64,000 nucleotides of DNA from Tomocerus qinae. Lineage: Eukaryota; Arthropoda; Collembola; Entomobryomorpha; Tomoceridae. The DNA is taken from the NCBI GenBank assembly GCA_020055645.1, contig CM034546.1, positions 72,540,001-72,604,000 of the forward strand, read 5' to 3'. How positions within the stretch are numbered: the first letter of the stretch is position 1; every line of letters begins with the position of its first letter. The notes under the pieces are model-generated. The model was not told where the DNA came from. It worked only from the letters and a program-made list of their open reading frames with translations, and did not search any database. The translations under genes were made by a program, and so were the position numbers. Positions 8,709 to 20,379 of the stretch are shown one piece after another.

Positions 8709-11700
8709 TTAATAAGTTCCAACTTCTTCCATACGCTGAAGGAAATACTCGAATGCATTTACAGCTGGCAACTTTTCGTACTTTTCATTTCCTTCAGTAA
8801 CTGGGAGGAGAGGAAAAACTTCTTGGTCGCTATCCGGGTTCACGAAGTAAATAAAACTTTGGCGAGGTTGAGTCATTATGTTATGGTGACCTTCAGTTAA
8901 CATTCTCACACGATGTTTCTAAATGTAAAAATTAAGTAGGTATAAGTTAAATCCACGAGTACTATTGATAAATTATATGGCAAAACGAGTCATGGGATGT
9001 CTGGATACGCAGTTACAATTCCTACTCATAAATGCAGTTGTTTATTTACTTCTGTTTTATATGTGCATAAAACAAAGCGCTTAAGTAGTCGTTGCATTTA
9101 TAGTATTTTAATATAGAAATATATTTCTTACAGCAGCCCGGAATTGTCCCGCAGTATACATTTCCAATAGTTGGCCACTATTTAGAAGAATTGAATTTTT
9201 TACAGGAACTGCCTCTATCCATTCTTTGTTTAGGGTTTCCACCTGCATAAATTGTACATTACAATTATTCATATTGTTAGATTTATTGCATATCATGAAT
9301 ATCATTTGAAGAACGTGTACCTAAGAAACTATTTTAATATACTACAGTAAATTACTTAAAAAGTCTGTAGTTTGTCAAAAAATATTATTTTAAAGTATCT
9401 TTATCAAAAAAGACATGTTTTGACCTTCAAAATCTGACAGATTGAAGAAAATAGTCAAAACAGTATTTTATAAACATAAATGATGATTTTTTATAGTGTT
9501 TAAATCCTTAAAACTTACTCGTCTTCACCATCTCTATAATAATATAGCAAAAGGTAGCAAGTAGCCTTCTGTAGAAAAGTTTCAATTTTCGAAATGATGC
9601 TAAATTTGGTACATTAAGGTGCGGTTTGTGTGCACAGACGTTTATATAAGTTATATAAGTTATGTCAGTTATATTTTACTGATTATCATTTTTATAAAAT
9701 ACGTTATTGGTTTTATACGTATTGATTTTCAAATATCGTTAAATGTTGTATGTTGTGGACTTATAACATTAATAGAATGACCATGGTTAAATTTTAGTGA
9801 GAATTATTAATTTTATGATAAATTCTAAAAATTGTGCATGCAAACCTATTATTATAATGATAGGTTTTGATTATTTCCCCGTCATAAGGACGTGCTTATT
9901 TCTAGTAATTTGGTTATGAGAATTGCAATATAATATAGTGTTCATGAGCATAATCGAAAACACTTCAGATAATATTATATATTTTTAATAATACTCTGGA
10001 ATCAAAGTAATAGTGATGGTAAGTATAAACTATGTATTGATAAGCGACTGACCTCTAAGCCTCCGACCATGTCCTGAAATAAATAAAATCAAAACATTTT
10101 ATATCATCAGTTGAGAATCGTGTAACAAGTTATCTATCTTATCATGCAATTTATTCGTCTGCTTCGCGTTGGTTTAATTCCTGTAAGCCAAAGAAGATTG
10201 AACCTTGACTATTTTAACTTTAAAATAACATATGTATGTACGTTTTACAGTGTATTTTGTGTGCGAGTTATGTAAATATGTGAAACATAAACCTTGAAGA
10301 TTAGAGTTAAGCGTGAAATGAGTGACTCTGAAATCCTGCAGAATACAATGAACTTCACACTTCACAACGCACAGATTTATATAAAGAGATAAGTAATAAG
10401 AAAGACGAAGAGGGATTAAAAATATAATACCTGGAATAGCATGGCAAGGGATCCCCAGTCATAATGTTCCCCACAACGAATTGCATCAGGGGGGTATGTA
10501 TGTATGTATGTTATATGGGGTGTACTGCCTCACTACAAAGTGATAGTACTGGGCGCAGGCCTCAATACGGGCCTATTGCCAACTCCCTCAACACTGGTAT
10601 TGTTGTTAATTAATACCCGAGAAGCCTAAGGCTGTCATTTACGAGTCACTGTCGTGGGACTGTTATCGGAAGTCTACTAGCCCAACAAAGACAGGTTATC
10701 CAAAGCTACTCTACGTACACAGGACATACGAGGTATCAATAGGACGGCCCTTGTAATTGCGGGTTCGTGCTTAACCTTTGTCTTAATTCCACATTGACAA
10801 CTCAAACACTCGCCTTTAAACAGCCCTCGGCCATTTCACCCAGCCAAAGAATCGTACTGGCAGTGGAAGCACACATTGATTAGTCAGACGACTGAGTACT
10901 CCACCAAGCCAACGTGGCTGGGTCTATCAGGGGGGTAATTCTCTTCGGGGTTTAAAGTGTAATAGTACAAGGTGCGTGCAACTGTTTGGGATTTGACAGA
11001 GAAATCCCCGATATTTCTATGTCGTTTGATGAGTGTATCATCTTCAAGTTTGAAGAGTCTTTCTAAGCAACGCAGCAACTTTTTTGCCAAGTTGTCCAAA
11101 TCGCTTGCAATATCGTCAAATGCAGATTTAAATCCTGGGATCACGTCATTTGGGTATGTCGACTCATCATCCCAACAAACCCTTGAAGTGTCCCAAAATT
11201 CACGGAGCTCTGTTGAGTTTTTTACCTCTTCATTCAATCTTGTAATAAAAAGAATAATTAATTTATGCCATTGGTCAATAAATGAAACTTTTTAAAACTG
11301 CATTTAAAGGTTTTAAAATATCTCACATTTCATCTCCGGGGCCAGAATACCCATGAAATATTTTCTTTGGAGTCAGTTTACGATACTTCATTTTCGTTTC
11401 CATTGGAAGCTCGAAGAACTCCTTTGATATTTTGTAAACTTTTTCAACCTAAACATTAACAATTTTGAATTGTCGAAATATATATGTAATTACGAATTAA
11501 TATTTATTTCATATAATTGATATGTTACTTTAATTAGTCAAAGCCTAATTCCATTTAAAAACGAAATAGTAATATTATGCTTGTATATCTCAAGACAAGT
11601 CAATAGTTTAACCTTTTCCATGTCCACTCCGTGATTGATGAGATAACATATTCCAAGACTTTTCATGGCTATTCCCAATTCTTTTGACACCATGTCAAAA

Positions 11701-11771
11701 TTTTCGCTAGCTACATCTTCAAATGGACCAGAAATATGGGAGCAGTCAATTAAGGAAATTTTCGACTTCAT
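8709..11771 (-). pseudogene. 2OG-Fe(II) oxygenase A (isopenicillin-N-synthase-like), split by an insertion
   Basis: Exons (minus): 11771-11613, 11448-11327, 11238-10938, an insertion, 10496-10431, 10073-10053 (21 nt), 9242-9132, 8918-8709; all other sites are GT-AG and in phase. It encodes an IPNS-like dioxygenase: DIOX_N-type start (ISLIDC, YLINHGVDMEK, FFELPMETK), HGYSGPGDE, metal-binding H-x-D in GEHYDWGS, distal His in AAKHRVRM, and the 2OG-binding R-x-S in PRQSFIY. These enzymes oxidise small molecules using Fe(II), usually with 2OG. A 441-bp insertion including one target-duplication copy splits exon 3 right before DAIRCGEH, so the unspliced frame stops early. Removing it leaves 990 nt (329 aa), matching copies B and C. 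It is either a recent pseudogene or the insertion is spliced out. Confidence 0.8.
10497..10925 (-). mobile_element. SINE-like or short LINE-tail element inserted in a coding exon
   Basis: Flanked by a 12-bp target duplication ATCAGGGGGGTA (10485-10496 and 10926-10937). On the minus strand it ends in a (CATA)n-type tail. Its last 110 bp or so (around GAGTTGGCAATAGGCCCGTA, then GGCCTGCGCCC) match the tail of the insertion at 46871-48083, so both use the same retrotransposition tail. The head has no secure tRNA promoter boxes. It interrupts exon 3 of oxygenase A. Confidence 0.8.
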
Positions 11772-12137
11772 GTTCAACCGTGGTTTAAAGGACAGTAGTT
11801 CTAGTTCCTCAAAAACAAAATATTTAGCTAAAAATTCTCAAACTAAGAAGAAAATGAGCACTAAATAAAAATGTGAAAAAAATACTCAAAAATTATACTC
11901 AAATTCTGCATAACACAATGAATGCTCGCCAACGAATAAATGTTAAGACATTTCATGAAAGTATATTTATATTATTTCAATGGATCAGATAAGGAAAGCC
12001 AACAAGGTTAAGAACTTTCGTCATCATAACATCAGAATCATCACAATATTATTCTAAACTAAACATAATTACTAAAGAGGGACAGAATGGTGTATGAAAT
12101 TAATAATTCAGTGTTTTTTGTATCGTTTTAACTAAAT
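11772..12137. other. 5' flank of gene A, duplicated upstream of gene B
   Basis: Close match to DNA upstream of gene B (about 15703-15850 and 16790-17080). Shared blocks include AACGAATAAATGTTAA and GCCAACAAGGTTAAGAACTT. It holds the empty site for the MULE found in the B copy (around 11869-11885). Confidence 0.6.
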
Positions 12138-12740
12138 ACTTATGGCACACGCCAATTATTTGTATGGCACACACTGACTTTTGTATGGGGGATTTTTTGA
12201 CATTCAGTGTGACTTGTATGTTATGTTATGACTTACCTAATGACATGGTATGTTATGACTTACCTAATGAATTTGTATGGAAACAATGAATGTATGGTGA
12301 TAGTTTTTCATAAGCATGCATATATCACCATAGATTGGTAAATTTATACAAGTCAAAAAATATATTGTAGAATGATAAGACCCAAGTAGGAACTGAACAG
12401 CCATGCAGAAAGCATAGATAGTTGGTTATGTGTGCAAAGTGCTCTGAGCTCCGATAATTATCTCAAAACTTTATCTGGTAATTATCATTTTCCAATCTGT
12501 ACATTTCCTCTCCTCTGCAATTGTGTTTGCTTTATTTTGTTAAAAATTGCTTGGGAGTGAACACAACTACAATGGCCGGGACAATTTACCCAATATGTTA
12601 AATTAACTTAATATTGCCATACAAAGTCATAATTTGCCATACAAAGTAATAAACCGCCATAAACAGTCACACTTTCTATTTTTAGCTCTCCCATACAAAA
12701 GTCATGTGTGTGCCATACAAATTCCTATTTTCCCATAAGT
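12138..12740. mobile_element. TIR element (MITE-like), present only in the A-side duplicate
   Basis: The two ends are inverted repeats of about 50 bp: left ACTTATGGCACACGCC, then TTGTATGGCACACACTGACT; right its imperfect reverse complement ending CCCATAAGT. There is an internal direct repeat of about 20 bp around GTTATGACTTACCTAATG. No transposase ORF. The corresponding B-side position has different sequence, so the insertion came after the duplication or was replaced there. The target duplication is unclear because the TIR ends blur the border. Confidence 0.6.
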
Positions 12741-13453
12741 TTTTAATCATTGGAAAAAGGGTATCTAATGCCTTGACCTTTGAAACTGACATGTGTCTTA
12801 TTATCAGATAAATAAATAACTTAAGCCCATGTCTGTCTTGTAAAATATCTTGTTTTTCATTGATTTATGACATCTTTTTAAGCAGTTTGTAGACCTTGGA
12901 ATGTATTCCTTTTGACCTCAAATATATTTATTTATAACAATAATATTATGTGCATACTACTACTAGTATGTTGCACTGTACCATCTGACAGCTGCATACC
13001 AATACCAATTGTATCGTTTGAATCTTCCATGAATATGGAATATGGGGCTAAGTAGTAAAGAATCTGCAATTATGATTTCACATGGGTGTAAAGCTATTAT
13101 CCGTAATTCTTGAACTAGAAAATAATGTTAATAATTTACAAAAAATTATTTGCCATAGGATAACAATAATTCCCAGCATCAAAGACTAAAATATTTAATA
13201 TACATTATATATTATAATATACATTTAAGGTTCGTTAAAAATCAAAATTTAGTTTTTTTTCTTTACATATATCCTAGGCATTTTGCATATGTCCAGTCTG
13301 TACAAATTTTCTGTAACATATAATATAGTAGTGAGAAGAATGCCCAAATTATGAGCAGTTGTTGTTCTTATTGTATTTTCAAACACAAAATTACTAATTC
13401 CAGTTAATTTTATTAGTCTAATTATGGATCTATTTTAATCTAATTTGTGAAAT
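12741..13453. other. duplicated intergenic DNA between genes A and B
   Basis: Up to about 13230 it matches 17255-17312 joined to 18818-19260. Shared blocks include TTCATTGATTTATGACATCT and CATCTGACAGCTGCATACCA. The rest is the 3' flank of gene B with AATAAA on the minus strand at 13409-13414. Confidence 0.6.
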
Positions 13454-15702
13454 TTAATAAGTTCCAACTTCTTCCATACGCCGAAGGAAATATTCGAATG
13501 CATTTACGGATGGCAACTTTTCGTACTTTTCATTTCCATTAGTAATTGGCAGAAGAGGAAAAACTTGCTGATCACCATCCGGATTAACAGAGTAAATGAA
13601 ACTTTGTCGCGGTTTCCCCCCAATCTTTTGCTGCTCGTCCTTCAATATCCTAACTCGATGTTTCTATATTCAAAACAGATATTGCTATCTCCTAAGGGAT
13701 TTCATTAGGTAGCAGGTACTTATTCAGAATTTCTTACTGCAGCACGAAGTTGTCCAGCAGTGTAGAATTCCAACAGTAGGCCAGTGTTAACAACAATTGA
13801 ATTTTTCACAGGAGTGACCTCAGCCCATTCTCCAGTCATTGTTTTCACCTATAGTAATAAATAATTATCATCATTCAAATATAAATGTATGACGCAGCGA
13901 GGGGGCACTGGGGCACGTCCCCCCTCCGAATTCGAAAAAAACAAATAATTTTTTTCTAAAAACTCAATCGAAAATTAGAATATTTTTTCTCGGCTCCATT
14001 CCCAAAATTTTTTTCAGGCTGCGGTTACTGCCCTGTGCATGAATCAATACGACACTTCGACACAGTGCGCATAACTGCATACTAACCTCAAGACCTCCAA
14101 CCATGTCCTAAAAGAAAATCAACATCATAATAATATTAGTTTATTTTCATAATCCTTCGATTTAACTATTAAAATTTTTATGGTATATTTGAAGGACAGT
14201 GACAGCGTTCATTCTTTCTATATTATAACCGCGTACTTAGATAAAACAATAAATTTACCAAACTATCTATATATATCTGTCCAGGTATGTATGTCTGGTA
14301 GGAGAACGTAGGGAACGTGCACATATTGCGTAAAGCAAAATCCCCTCCCCCATGTCTAACGCAAATGTTGACTGTAACACTTTTGGGTACCGCCTCCTCC
14401 CAAAACCTCCACGCGTAATATATGCACGTCCCTTAAAAGCAAAATGTACATCCCACTTCCTCTAAACCACCGAAATGAATTATTTCATATTATTATAATA
14501 TCTAAACATTAATAGAAATTTACACAAATTGATAATTGTATGGAAATGATCTTAATAAACGTGCGTATTAATTGGCATTTCAAAACTTCTATTTCAAATT
14601 TGTCCTGCTACATCGACTGTCGACAAGCTTATTTAACATTTTAGTAAAGCTGGTGTTACCTTTTACTGTCCCCTTGGTTCCTTTGTGCCAGTTTGCATGC
14701 CCTTTTTAGGAATTAAATTACAGTACTGGGGTCCACTAGTTTATAGTGTAATATTATTTAACGTCAAGAAAACTAAAAACATTTATTCTAAGTCCAAATT
14801 CCTAAATTGAGATAATCAAACTGTACTTGGAAAACGAGTGTGATGGATCCCCAGTCACAATGCTCTCCACAGCGAATTGCATCGGTCGGAAAATCTTCTT
14901 CTGGGTTCAAAGGGTAGTAGTATGTTGACCGTGCTACAGTTTGGGACTTGACATTGAAATCTCCAATATTTCTGTGTCGTTGGATGATAACATCGTCCTC
15001 CAGCTTCAAAAGCCTTTCCAAGCAGCGCAATAATTTTTTGGCAATGTTATTCAGGTCACTTGTAATGTCATCAAATGCGGTTTTGAATCCGGAAACCTCA
15101 TCTATAGGATATGTTGACTCGTCATTCCAGCAAATCTTTGAATTGTCCCAAAACTCACGGAACTCTGTTGAGTTTTTTATTTCTTCATTCAATCTTGTAA
15201 TAAAAAAATAATTATGCTGGTGATCAATCAATGAAATTTTAAACTACTTATAATATCTCACATTTCATCTCCGGGGCCAGAATACCCATGAAATATTTTC
15301 TTCGGAGTCCGTTTACGGTACTTCATTTTCGTTTCCATTGGAAGCTCAAAAAATTCCTTTGATATTTTGTAAACTTTTTCAACCTAAACATTAGCAATTT
15401 TGAATTGTCCAACTAGGTATATATGTAATTACGAATTGATATTAATTGTAATTGTAATTTTGCTTTAATTGGTCAAGGCGTACTTCCATTTAAAAACGAA
15501 ATAGTAATATTATGCTTGTATATCTCAAAAGTCAATAATTTAACTTTTCCATGTCCACTCCGTGATTTATGAGATAACATATTCCAAGACTTTTCATGGC
15601 TCTTCCTAATTCTTTTGCCACCATGTCAAAATTTTCGCTACCTACATCTTCAAATGGACCAGAAATAGGGGAGCAGTCAATTAAGGAAATTTTTGACTTC
15701 AT
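13454..15702 (-). CDS. 2OG-Fe(II) oxygenase B (isopenicillin-N-synthase-like)
   Basis: Exons (minus): 15702-15544, 15383-15262, 15193-14827, 14107-14087 (21 nt), 13848-13738, 13663-13454; 990 nt, 329 aa. Key residues are present: H-x-D in GEHCDWGS, His in AAKHRVRI, and R-x-S in PRQSFIYS; GPGDE sits at the exon 2 end. Exons 1-2 are nearly identical to gene A, while exons 3-6 are nearly identical to gene C. Oddity: the exon 1/intron 1 join reads GAAAAG|TTAAAT where A and C have GAAAAG|GTTAA, so the donor has lost one G. Using the nearest GT would shorten exon 1 by one base and shift the frame. So it is an otherwise whole gene that may be impaired, or a base-call error. Confidence 0.75.
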
Positions 15703-15850
15703 GTTCAAGCGTGGTTTAAAGGACAGTAGTAGTTCTAGTTCCTCAAAAACAAAATATTCAGCTAAAAATTCTCAAACTATTTTTATGGGTGGGAAATAGT
15801 TCCAAGTCCAGTAGGAAGAAAATGAACATTAACTAAAAAATGTGTAAATG

Positions 15851-16780
15851 GAATGTAGGTCAATTTGGCAAAAGTCATTTTGGCAAAACCAAAAAACCTT
15901 AAAAATTAACCCCTGTGGATAAATGACGTTTTTGACCGTTCGGAGAATTTGGCAAAAAGTATGTACGGATAATTTGGCAAAAGCATTTAGAACCACAATC
16001 TTAGTTTTACTGTGTTATGTATCCAGTGTAGTGATGTAGCGAAGCATTCTATTTGGTAATCTATGGAAATCGAAAATAGTCAAATGTAAATGCAGAAATG
16101 TCTTAGTTGGCTTCACTCAATAAACTTGAGTTTAGCTGTCAAGTACCTTCAGACAACGGCCGAGTCTTCACATACTAATGAGGACTTGAAGCCCTGCCTT
16201 ACTAAAGTGGCCGAGTATTTTGAAGATATTTATATAGGTAGAGACTGGGAACCAGAACAATATTCACCCAAATTCTAGAATGCAAGAGATTGCCTTCGCA
16301 ATGATGCTCCAAGGACCACAAAATTTAATGGAAGGGTGGCATAATCGCTTTCATATTAAAATGGGCTGAGAAAAACCTCCTTTGTGGACATTTGTTTTAA
16401 TTATGTTTAAAGATGAACAACGAACAAAAACGGCCTTCTTCGTACTCTAAATGGTGCCTTCCCAGCGCGAAAGAAGGCTTTGTACGCCAAAATTAACAAC
16501 AGACTTCGAAAAACTAGCAGAAACTACGGAAAGAAACGATTGCCATTTTGTAAGTTCATCAAAATTAATGCCATGATTTTGAAAAGATTTGAATTACTTG
16601 TTCTATTCATTACTTGTTATGCTTTTTTGGTTTAACGTGGCATGCAATTGTATTGCTGACCTAATAATTGTTACTTTTGCCAATTTATCCACAGTGTTTT
16701 GCCATTTTATCCACAGGCCTTTTGCCAATTTGATCATAAGTCATTTGCCAATTTGACTTTTGCCAAATTGACGGGCATCC
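15851..16780 (+). mobile_element. MULE-type DNA transposon, degenerate
   Basis: Flanked by a perfect 9-bp target duplication GTGTAAATG (15842-15850 and 16781-16789), typical of Mutator-like elements. Terminal inverted repeats start right at the duplication: left GAATGTAGGTCAATTTGGCA, right its imperfect complement, with the core GTCAATTTGGCAAAAGTCA shared. Further GGCAAAA sub-repeats lie inside each end. The 930-bp body holds a broken transposase tail. The A-side duplicate shows the uninserted site, so it inserted after the duplication. Confidence 0.88.
16090..16560 (+). pseudogene. MULE transposase C-terminal remnant
   Basis: Reads in pieces like the C-terminal part of MULE/FLYWCH-associated transposases: IYIGRDWEPEQYSPKFWN, then in a second frame APRTTNLMEGWHNRFHIKMG (the family's NNxxEGWHxxF block), then LWTFVLIMFKDEQRTKT and, further on, RRLCTPKLTTDFEKLAETTE. 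A stop after KMG, another after TAFFVL and a frame change near 16305 break it. The catalytic N-terminal half is absent, so the element cannot mobilise itself. Confidence 0.7.
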
Positions 16781-17084
16781 GTGTAAATGCTCAAAAGGTA
16801 TTCTCAATCAAATTATGCACAATGAATGCTCACCAACACCAACGAATAAATGTTAAAACATTTCAAGAAAGTATATTTATATTATTGCAACGGATCAGAG
16901 AAGGATAGCCAACAAGGTTAAGAACTTTCGTTCTCATAACATCAGAATCATCACAATATTATTCTGAACTAAACAATTAGTACCATGGAAGCATAGAAAG
17001 GTATATGAAACTAATAATCCAATGTTTTGCAAGTTTGTATCGTCTTAACTAAATACTTATGGCATGATCATATAATTATTGGAA

Positions 17085-17250
17085 TGGAATTCTGGGCGCG
17101 GATTAGAGAGCAGGCGATAGCCTGCCATCCCGCGCGCAGGTTTCATTCCCATAATTTTGATTAGATGATAACTCGGTGTGTGGCGGCTGGCGGGTAATCC
17201 ACGAGGTTAGAGCGTCAACGCATGCGCTCCCGAGTATAAAATATGATATC
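17085..17250. repeat. GC-rich insertion with a tRNA-like box (possible SINE)
   Basis: A GC-rich island in AT-rich DNA, absent from the A-side duplicate. AGGTTTCATTCCCA at about 17140 resembles a pol III B box, but no good A box or target duplication was found, so SINE origin is tentative. Confidence 0.3.
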
Positions 17251-17312
17251 ATTTTTTAGCCATTGGGAAAGGGTATCAATTGTCTTGACCTTTGAAACTG
17301 ACACGTGTCTTA

Positions 17313-18817
17313 TCTCTTCTTATAAGCGTAGAGTCAGACATGCGTGTAAATAATTCCGTATGTGTATCTGTGTCGGTATTCCTGTAGGTTGTATGTATGC
17401 ATCAAGAGATTTCCATGCCACTGTATTACAAGTAGAAAATAAACGGTAAAAGTTTGACATGCGCGGTGACCAATTCCGTTTGTATGTTTTTAATTCTGTG
17501 TACTGTGCGGTCCGTTAAGTCTCCTACGACTTACAACAAGGCGCAAAATATTTCATGACAGAATAATTTTTCCAGGTTTCAGGGCTGAGTGCTCTGCAGG
17601 ATCCCATTATTTCATGTGCGGGAAAATTTATAATTGGTCCATTTACATTGAATTATCATATTTCTCAATTTCGCAACCAACAGTTAAATAAGAGAGAGAG
17701 AAAGAGACAAAATTTAATGTTCTAGATATTTGTTGAAAACTCATTAGAACTAAATTAGCACTTAGGTAAGTGGAATATTGTCTGAAAATATTTCACTTTT
17801 TATACGACAATATGTACAACATTTTTTGTATCCTTTTTTCAATTAAGGACGCTTCATCACAGTTAGTTGCTAACGAAATAAACATAAATTCCAAAATGTA
17901 TTGCCGAAATATGCCTCAATTGTTGTTCAAGCCGAAACCCCGTGTTAATCTTTCCGGCTATTTCACTGCCTCAGGGGAAGAAAGTTGGCAACGCAATGAA
18001 TAAAAAGATAGTTCTAATTTACGTTGTGATCACTTATGCCCTCGGATATTCCATGATTAACATTTCGGGTCAACCTCCATTGAATTTAAAATTTGTCTTT
18101 ACATCCGGTTGCATTGTTCCCTAAATAGGTATTTGATTTTTATGGGTCTTACAATTTTGGAATCGGGGGCTATCCACGAACAAAATGTGGTGGTTGGGTT
18201 TTTGATATCTCTGCTTAAATGTTTAAAATAAGTTAGATTCCCAAAAAAGTTAGTCCGTTTTCGTTTCTGTAAAACAGCAGAGCACTGAGAGAGGAATAGA
18301 ATAGAACTCAAGAACAATGGGATCAGCTCAAAAAGTCCCAGATAAAAGTTTAAACTCTCTGGGACCAAAAAATAACAATTAAAATTATTTTTCAGTTTTC
18401 TAATTCACCGATTGACGTTAAATTGCCAATTAAGGCTAACTTGAACTCAAAATGGTCCATTATCAATTAATGGCAGTATGTACAAAGGTTGGTTCGAGTA
18501 CCGTAAACCTCGAGTCAAACATGTGATCATGGTAGGTGACCGGAGTAAGTTGACAGTACCCACAATTATATTTCAAAACAAAAAGTTGACTCTATGTCGT
18601 ATTAAGGCGAAGTTTTGGAATAGTTTTTTACTCTCTATCAATGTAAAATATCTACCTTTATACCCTCCAACCAAATGAGAAACCGTAGAAAGACCAAACG
18701 GAATTATTATAAAAAATCTGTGTATCTTTTAGATGCATTCTAATCATCGTACAATTTATGCCCCAGAATAAACTCTAGCTTTATTTATAACAGGGCCTGG
18801 GCCCTGTGAACGGCTAG
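17313..18817 (+). mobile_element. non-autonomous Helitron, both ends defined by a paralogous empty site
   Basis: Begins TCTCTTCTTATAAGC directly after host GTCTTA. It ends with the hairpin ACAGGGCCTGGGCCCTGT, a short spacer GAACGG and CTAG at 18814-18817, followed by host TTAT. The A-side duplicate reads GTCTTATTAT at about 12796, i.e. the two flanks joined between A and T with no target duplication, exactly the Helitron insertion rule. Length 1505 bp. Contains the family block GTGATCATGGTAGGTGACCG near 18522. No replicase or helicase seen; short ORFs at 17770-18003 and 18478-18678 have no domain. Confidence 0.88.
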
Positions 18818-19677
18818 TTATTAAATAAATAACGTAAGCTGTCTTGTCTGTATTGCAAAATATCTTGTTTTTCATTGATTTATGACATCTTTTTATGCAG
18901 TTTGTAGACCTTGGAATATATTCCTTTTGACCTCAAATATATTGATAATATAATAATAATATATGTGCATAGTGCATACCACTACTACTATAGTATGTTG
19001 AAATGTACCATCTGACAGCTGCATACCAATATCAATTTTATCGTTTGAATCTTCCATGAATATGGAATATTCATGGAAGTAGTAAAGAAGTAGTAAAGAA
19101 TCTGCAATTATGATTTCACATGGGTGTAAAGCTTTTATCTGTTATTCTTGAACTAGAAAATAATGTTAATAATTTACAAAAAATTATTTGCCATAATATG
19201 ATACCTAACTATAATTTCCAGCACCAAAGACTAAAATATCATTAATGTTTAATACATTATTTACTTACATTGTTACACTATTGCAATTACTCACAAAATA
19301 AAATGTAGTACTTACATTAAATAAGTATATAACTGAGCATGACTTTTAGGACTCTTGATATTGGGAGAATTACATTTCATTGCAAATATTTTTCATATTT
19401 TTTCATCTGAATTAGACCCATTAATTATAGCTTATTATAAAAATGTAACTTCTTTTTCATTTTGTATTAATCAATGTAGCCATTCATTTTGAATCATCAA
19501 AGGTTGCACCACAACAAAATAGTTTACATTTACCATTGCAAAAGGAAAATGGTGCTACTTGTCTATTTTTATCTTGTTTAGAAATTTTAATTAAAAACAA
19601 AGTCAATTTTGTTTTAATTTAATTCTCCGCTATATTTGTATTAAGATAACTTCTGGGTAACAATTTATACCATATAA
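18818..19677. other. end of the duplicated region and intergenic DNA
   Basis: Duplicate of 12800-13230 up to about 19260, with a small local duplication around ATATTCATGGAAGTAGTAAA at 19067-19100. Beyond that AT-rich with no gene seen. Confidence 0.5.
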
Positions 19678-20379
19678 TTATCCAGATCCAGGCATGCACA
19701 TACATACGCAGACATGATGATTCTTTAAGCCCTCTTGCTGACTGAAATAAATAATATAATAATAGTTTACAAATTTCTACTGCTAAAACGATTATTTATA
19801 TTTAAAACTTTCATCTTCTTACCTAAAAGTGTTACCTCCAATGACTAGGTTTCCAGTTCCCCCGATACCACTGTTGACCCCATTAATACCGTAATTAGAA
19901 CCTCCATTACCTCCTCCAGTACCTCCTCCTAATCCTCTTAGCGACTCATTTAATATTTTGGATAATCCCCCACCAATTCCACCAAAAGTTGTTCCTCCTA
20001 TTACAGTATTTTGTAATCCTCCAATTCCATTATTTACTCCATTGGATCCAACATTTTTGATTTGATATCCTTCCTTGGCAAACTGTCCTGCAACCAAAAC
20101 AAATTGTCAATTGTATCATGTAAATTGGAAAAACTATTTGTAAACTAAGAAATTTGAAGAAATTTTAGATTTCATACAAATTGAGACCCAACTTTTTGAT
20201 TTCAAAGTTATAATATGTAAGACTACTATCTTCAAATTTTCTTTTATTTAACTTACAATAATAAATTCAAAGATGAAATATTTAAACTCACCTGCAGGAG
20301 GGGCCGGAGCTGTTATGCACATTTTAGTACTTGAAAAGATGATATAGGCTGATAAAAATGCACAGATATAGGAATTCAT
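19678..20379 (-). CDS. secreted glycine-rich small protein
   Basis: Three exons: 20379-20292 (ATG plus signal peptide), 20087-19823, 19741-19678; 138 aa, all GT-AG and in phase. Exon 1 gives MNSYICAFLSAYIIFSSTKM, a hydrophobic secretion signal, then APAPPAG. Exon 2 is Gly/Asn-rich with repeated motifs: VIGGTTFGGIGGG, GLGGGTGGGNGG, YGINGVNSGIGG and LVIGGNTF. If the strong exon 2 donor (AG|GTAAGA) is ignored, the ORF stops at once at 19819, so both a short and a 138-aa form are possible. The two VIGG(T/N)TF units suggest internal duplication. Could be a cuticular, silk-like or antimicrobial Gly-rich peptide; function not recognised. Confidence 0.6.

Larger units (their letters stand above)
15194..19260. 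repeat. segmental duplicate of about 11240-13230 (B-side copy)
   Basis: Exons 1-2 of gene B and the following upstream DNA align with the A-side copy to about 19260. The A side is about 2 kb and the B side about 4 kb. The difference is mostly the MULE (15851-16780), the Helitron (17313-18817) and a short GC-rich piece near 17085-17250, against the TIR element on the A side. Identity by eye is high but with many single differences and small indels, so the duplication is older than these insertions. Confidence 0.75.
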
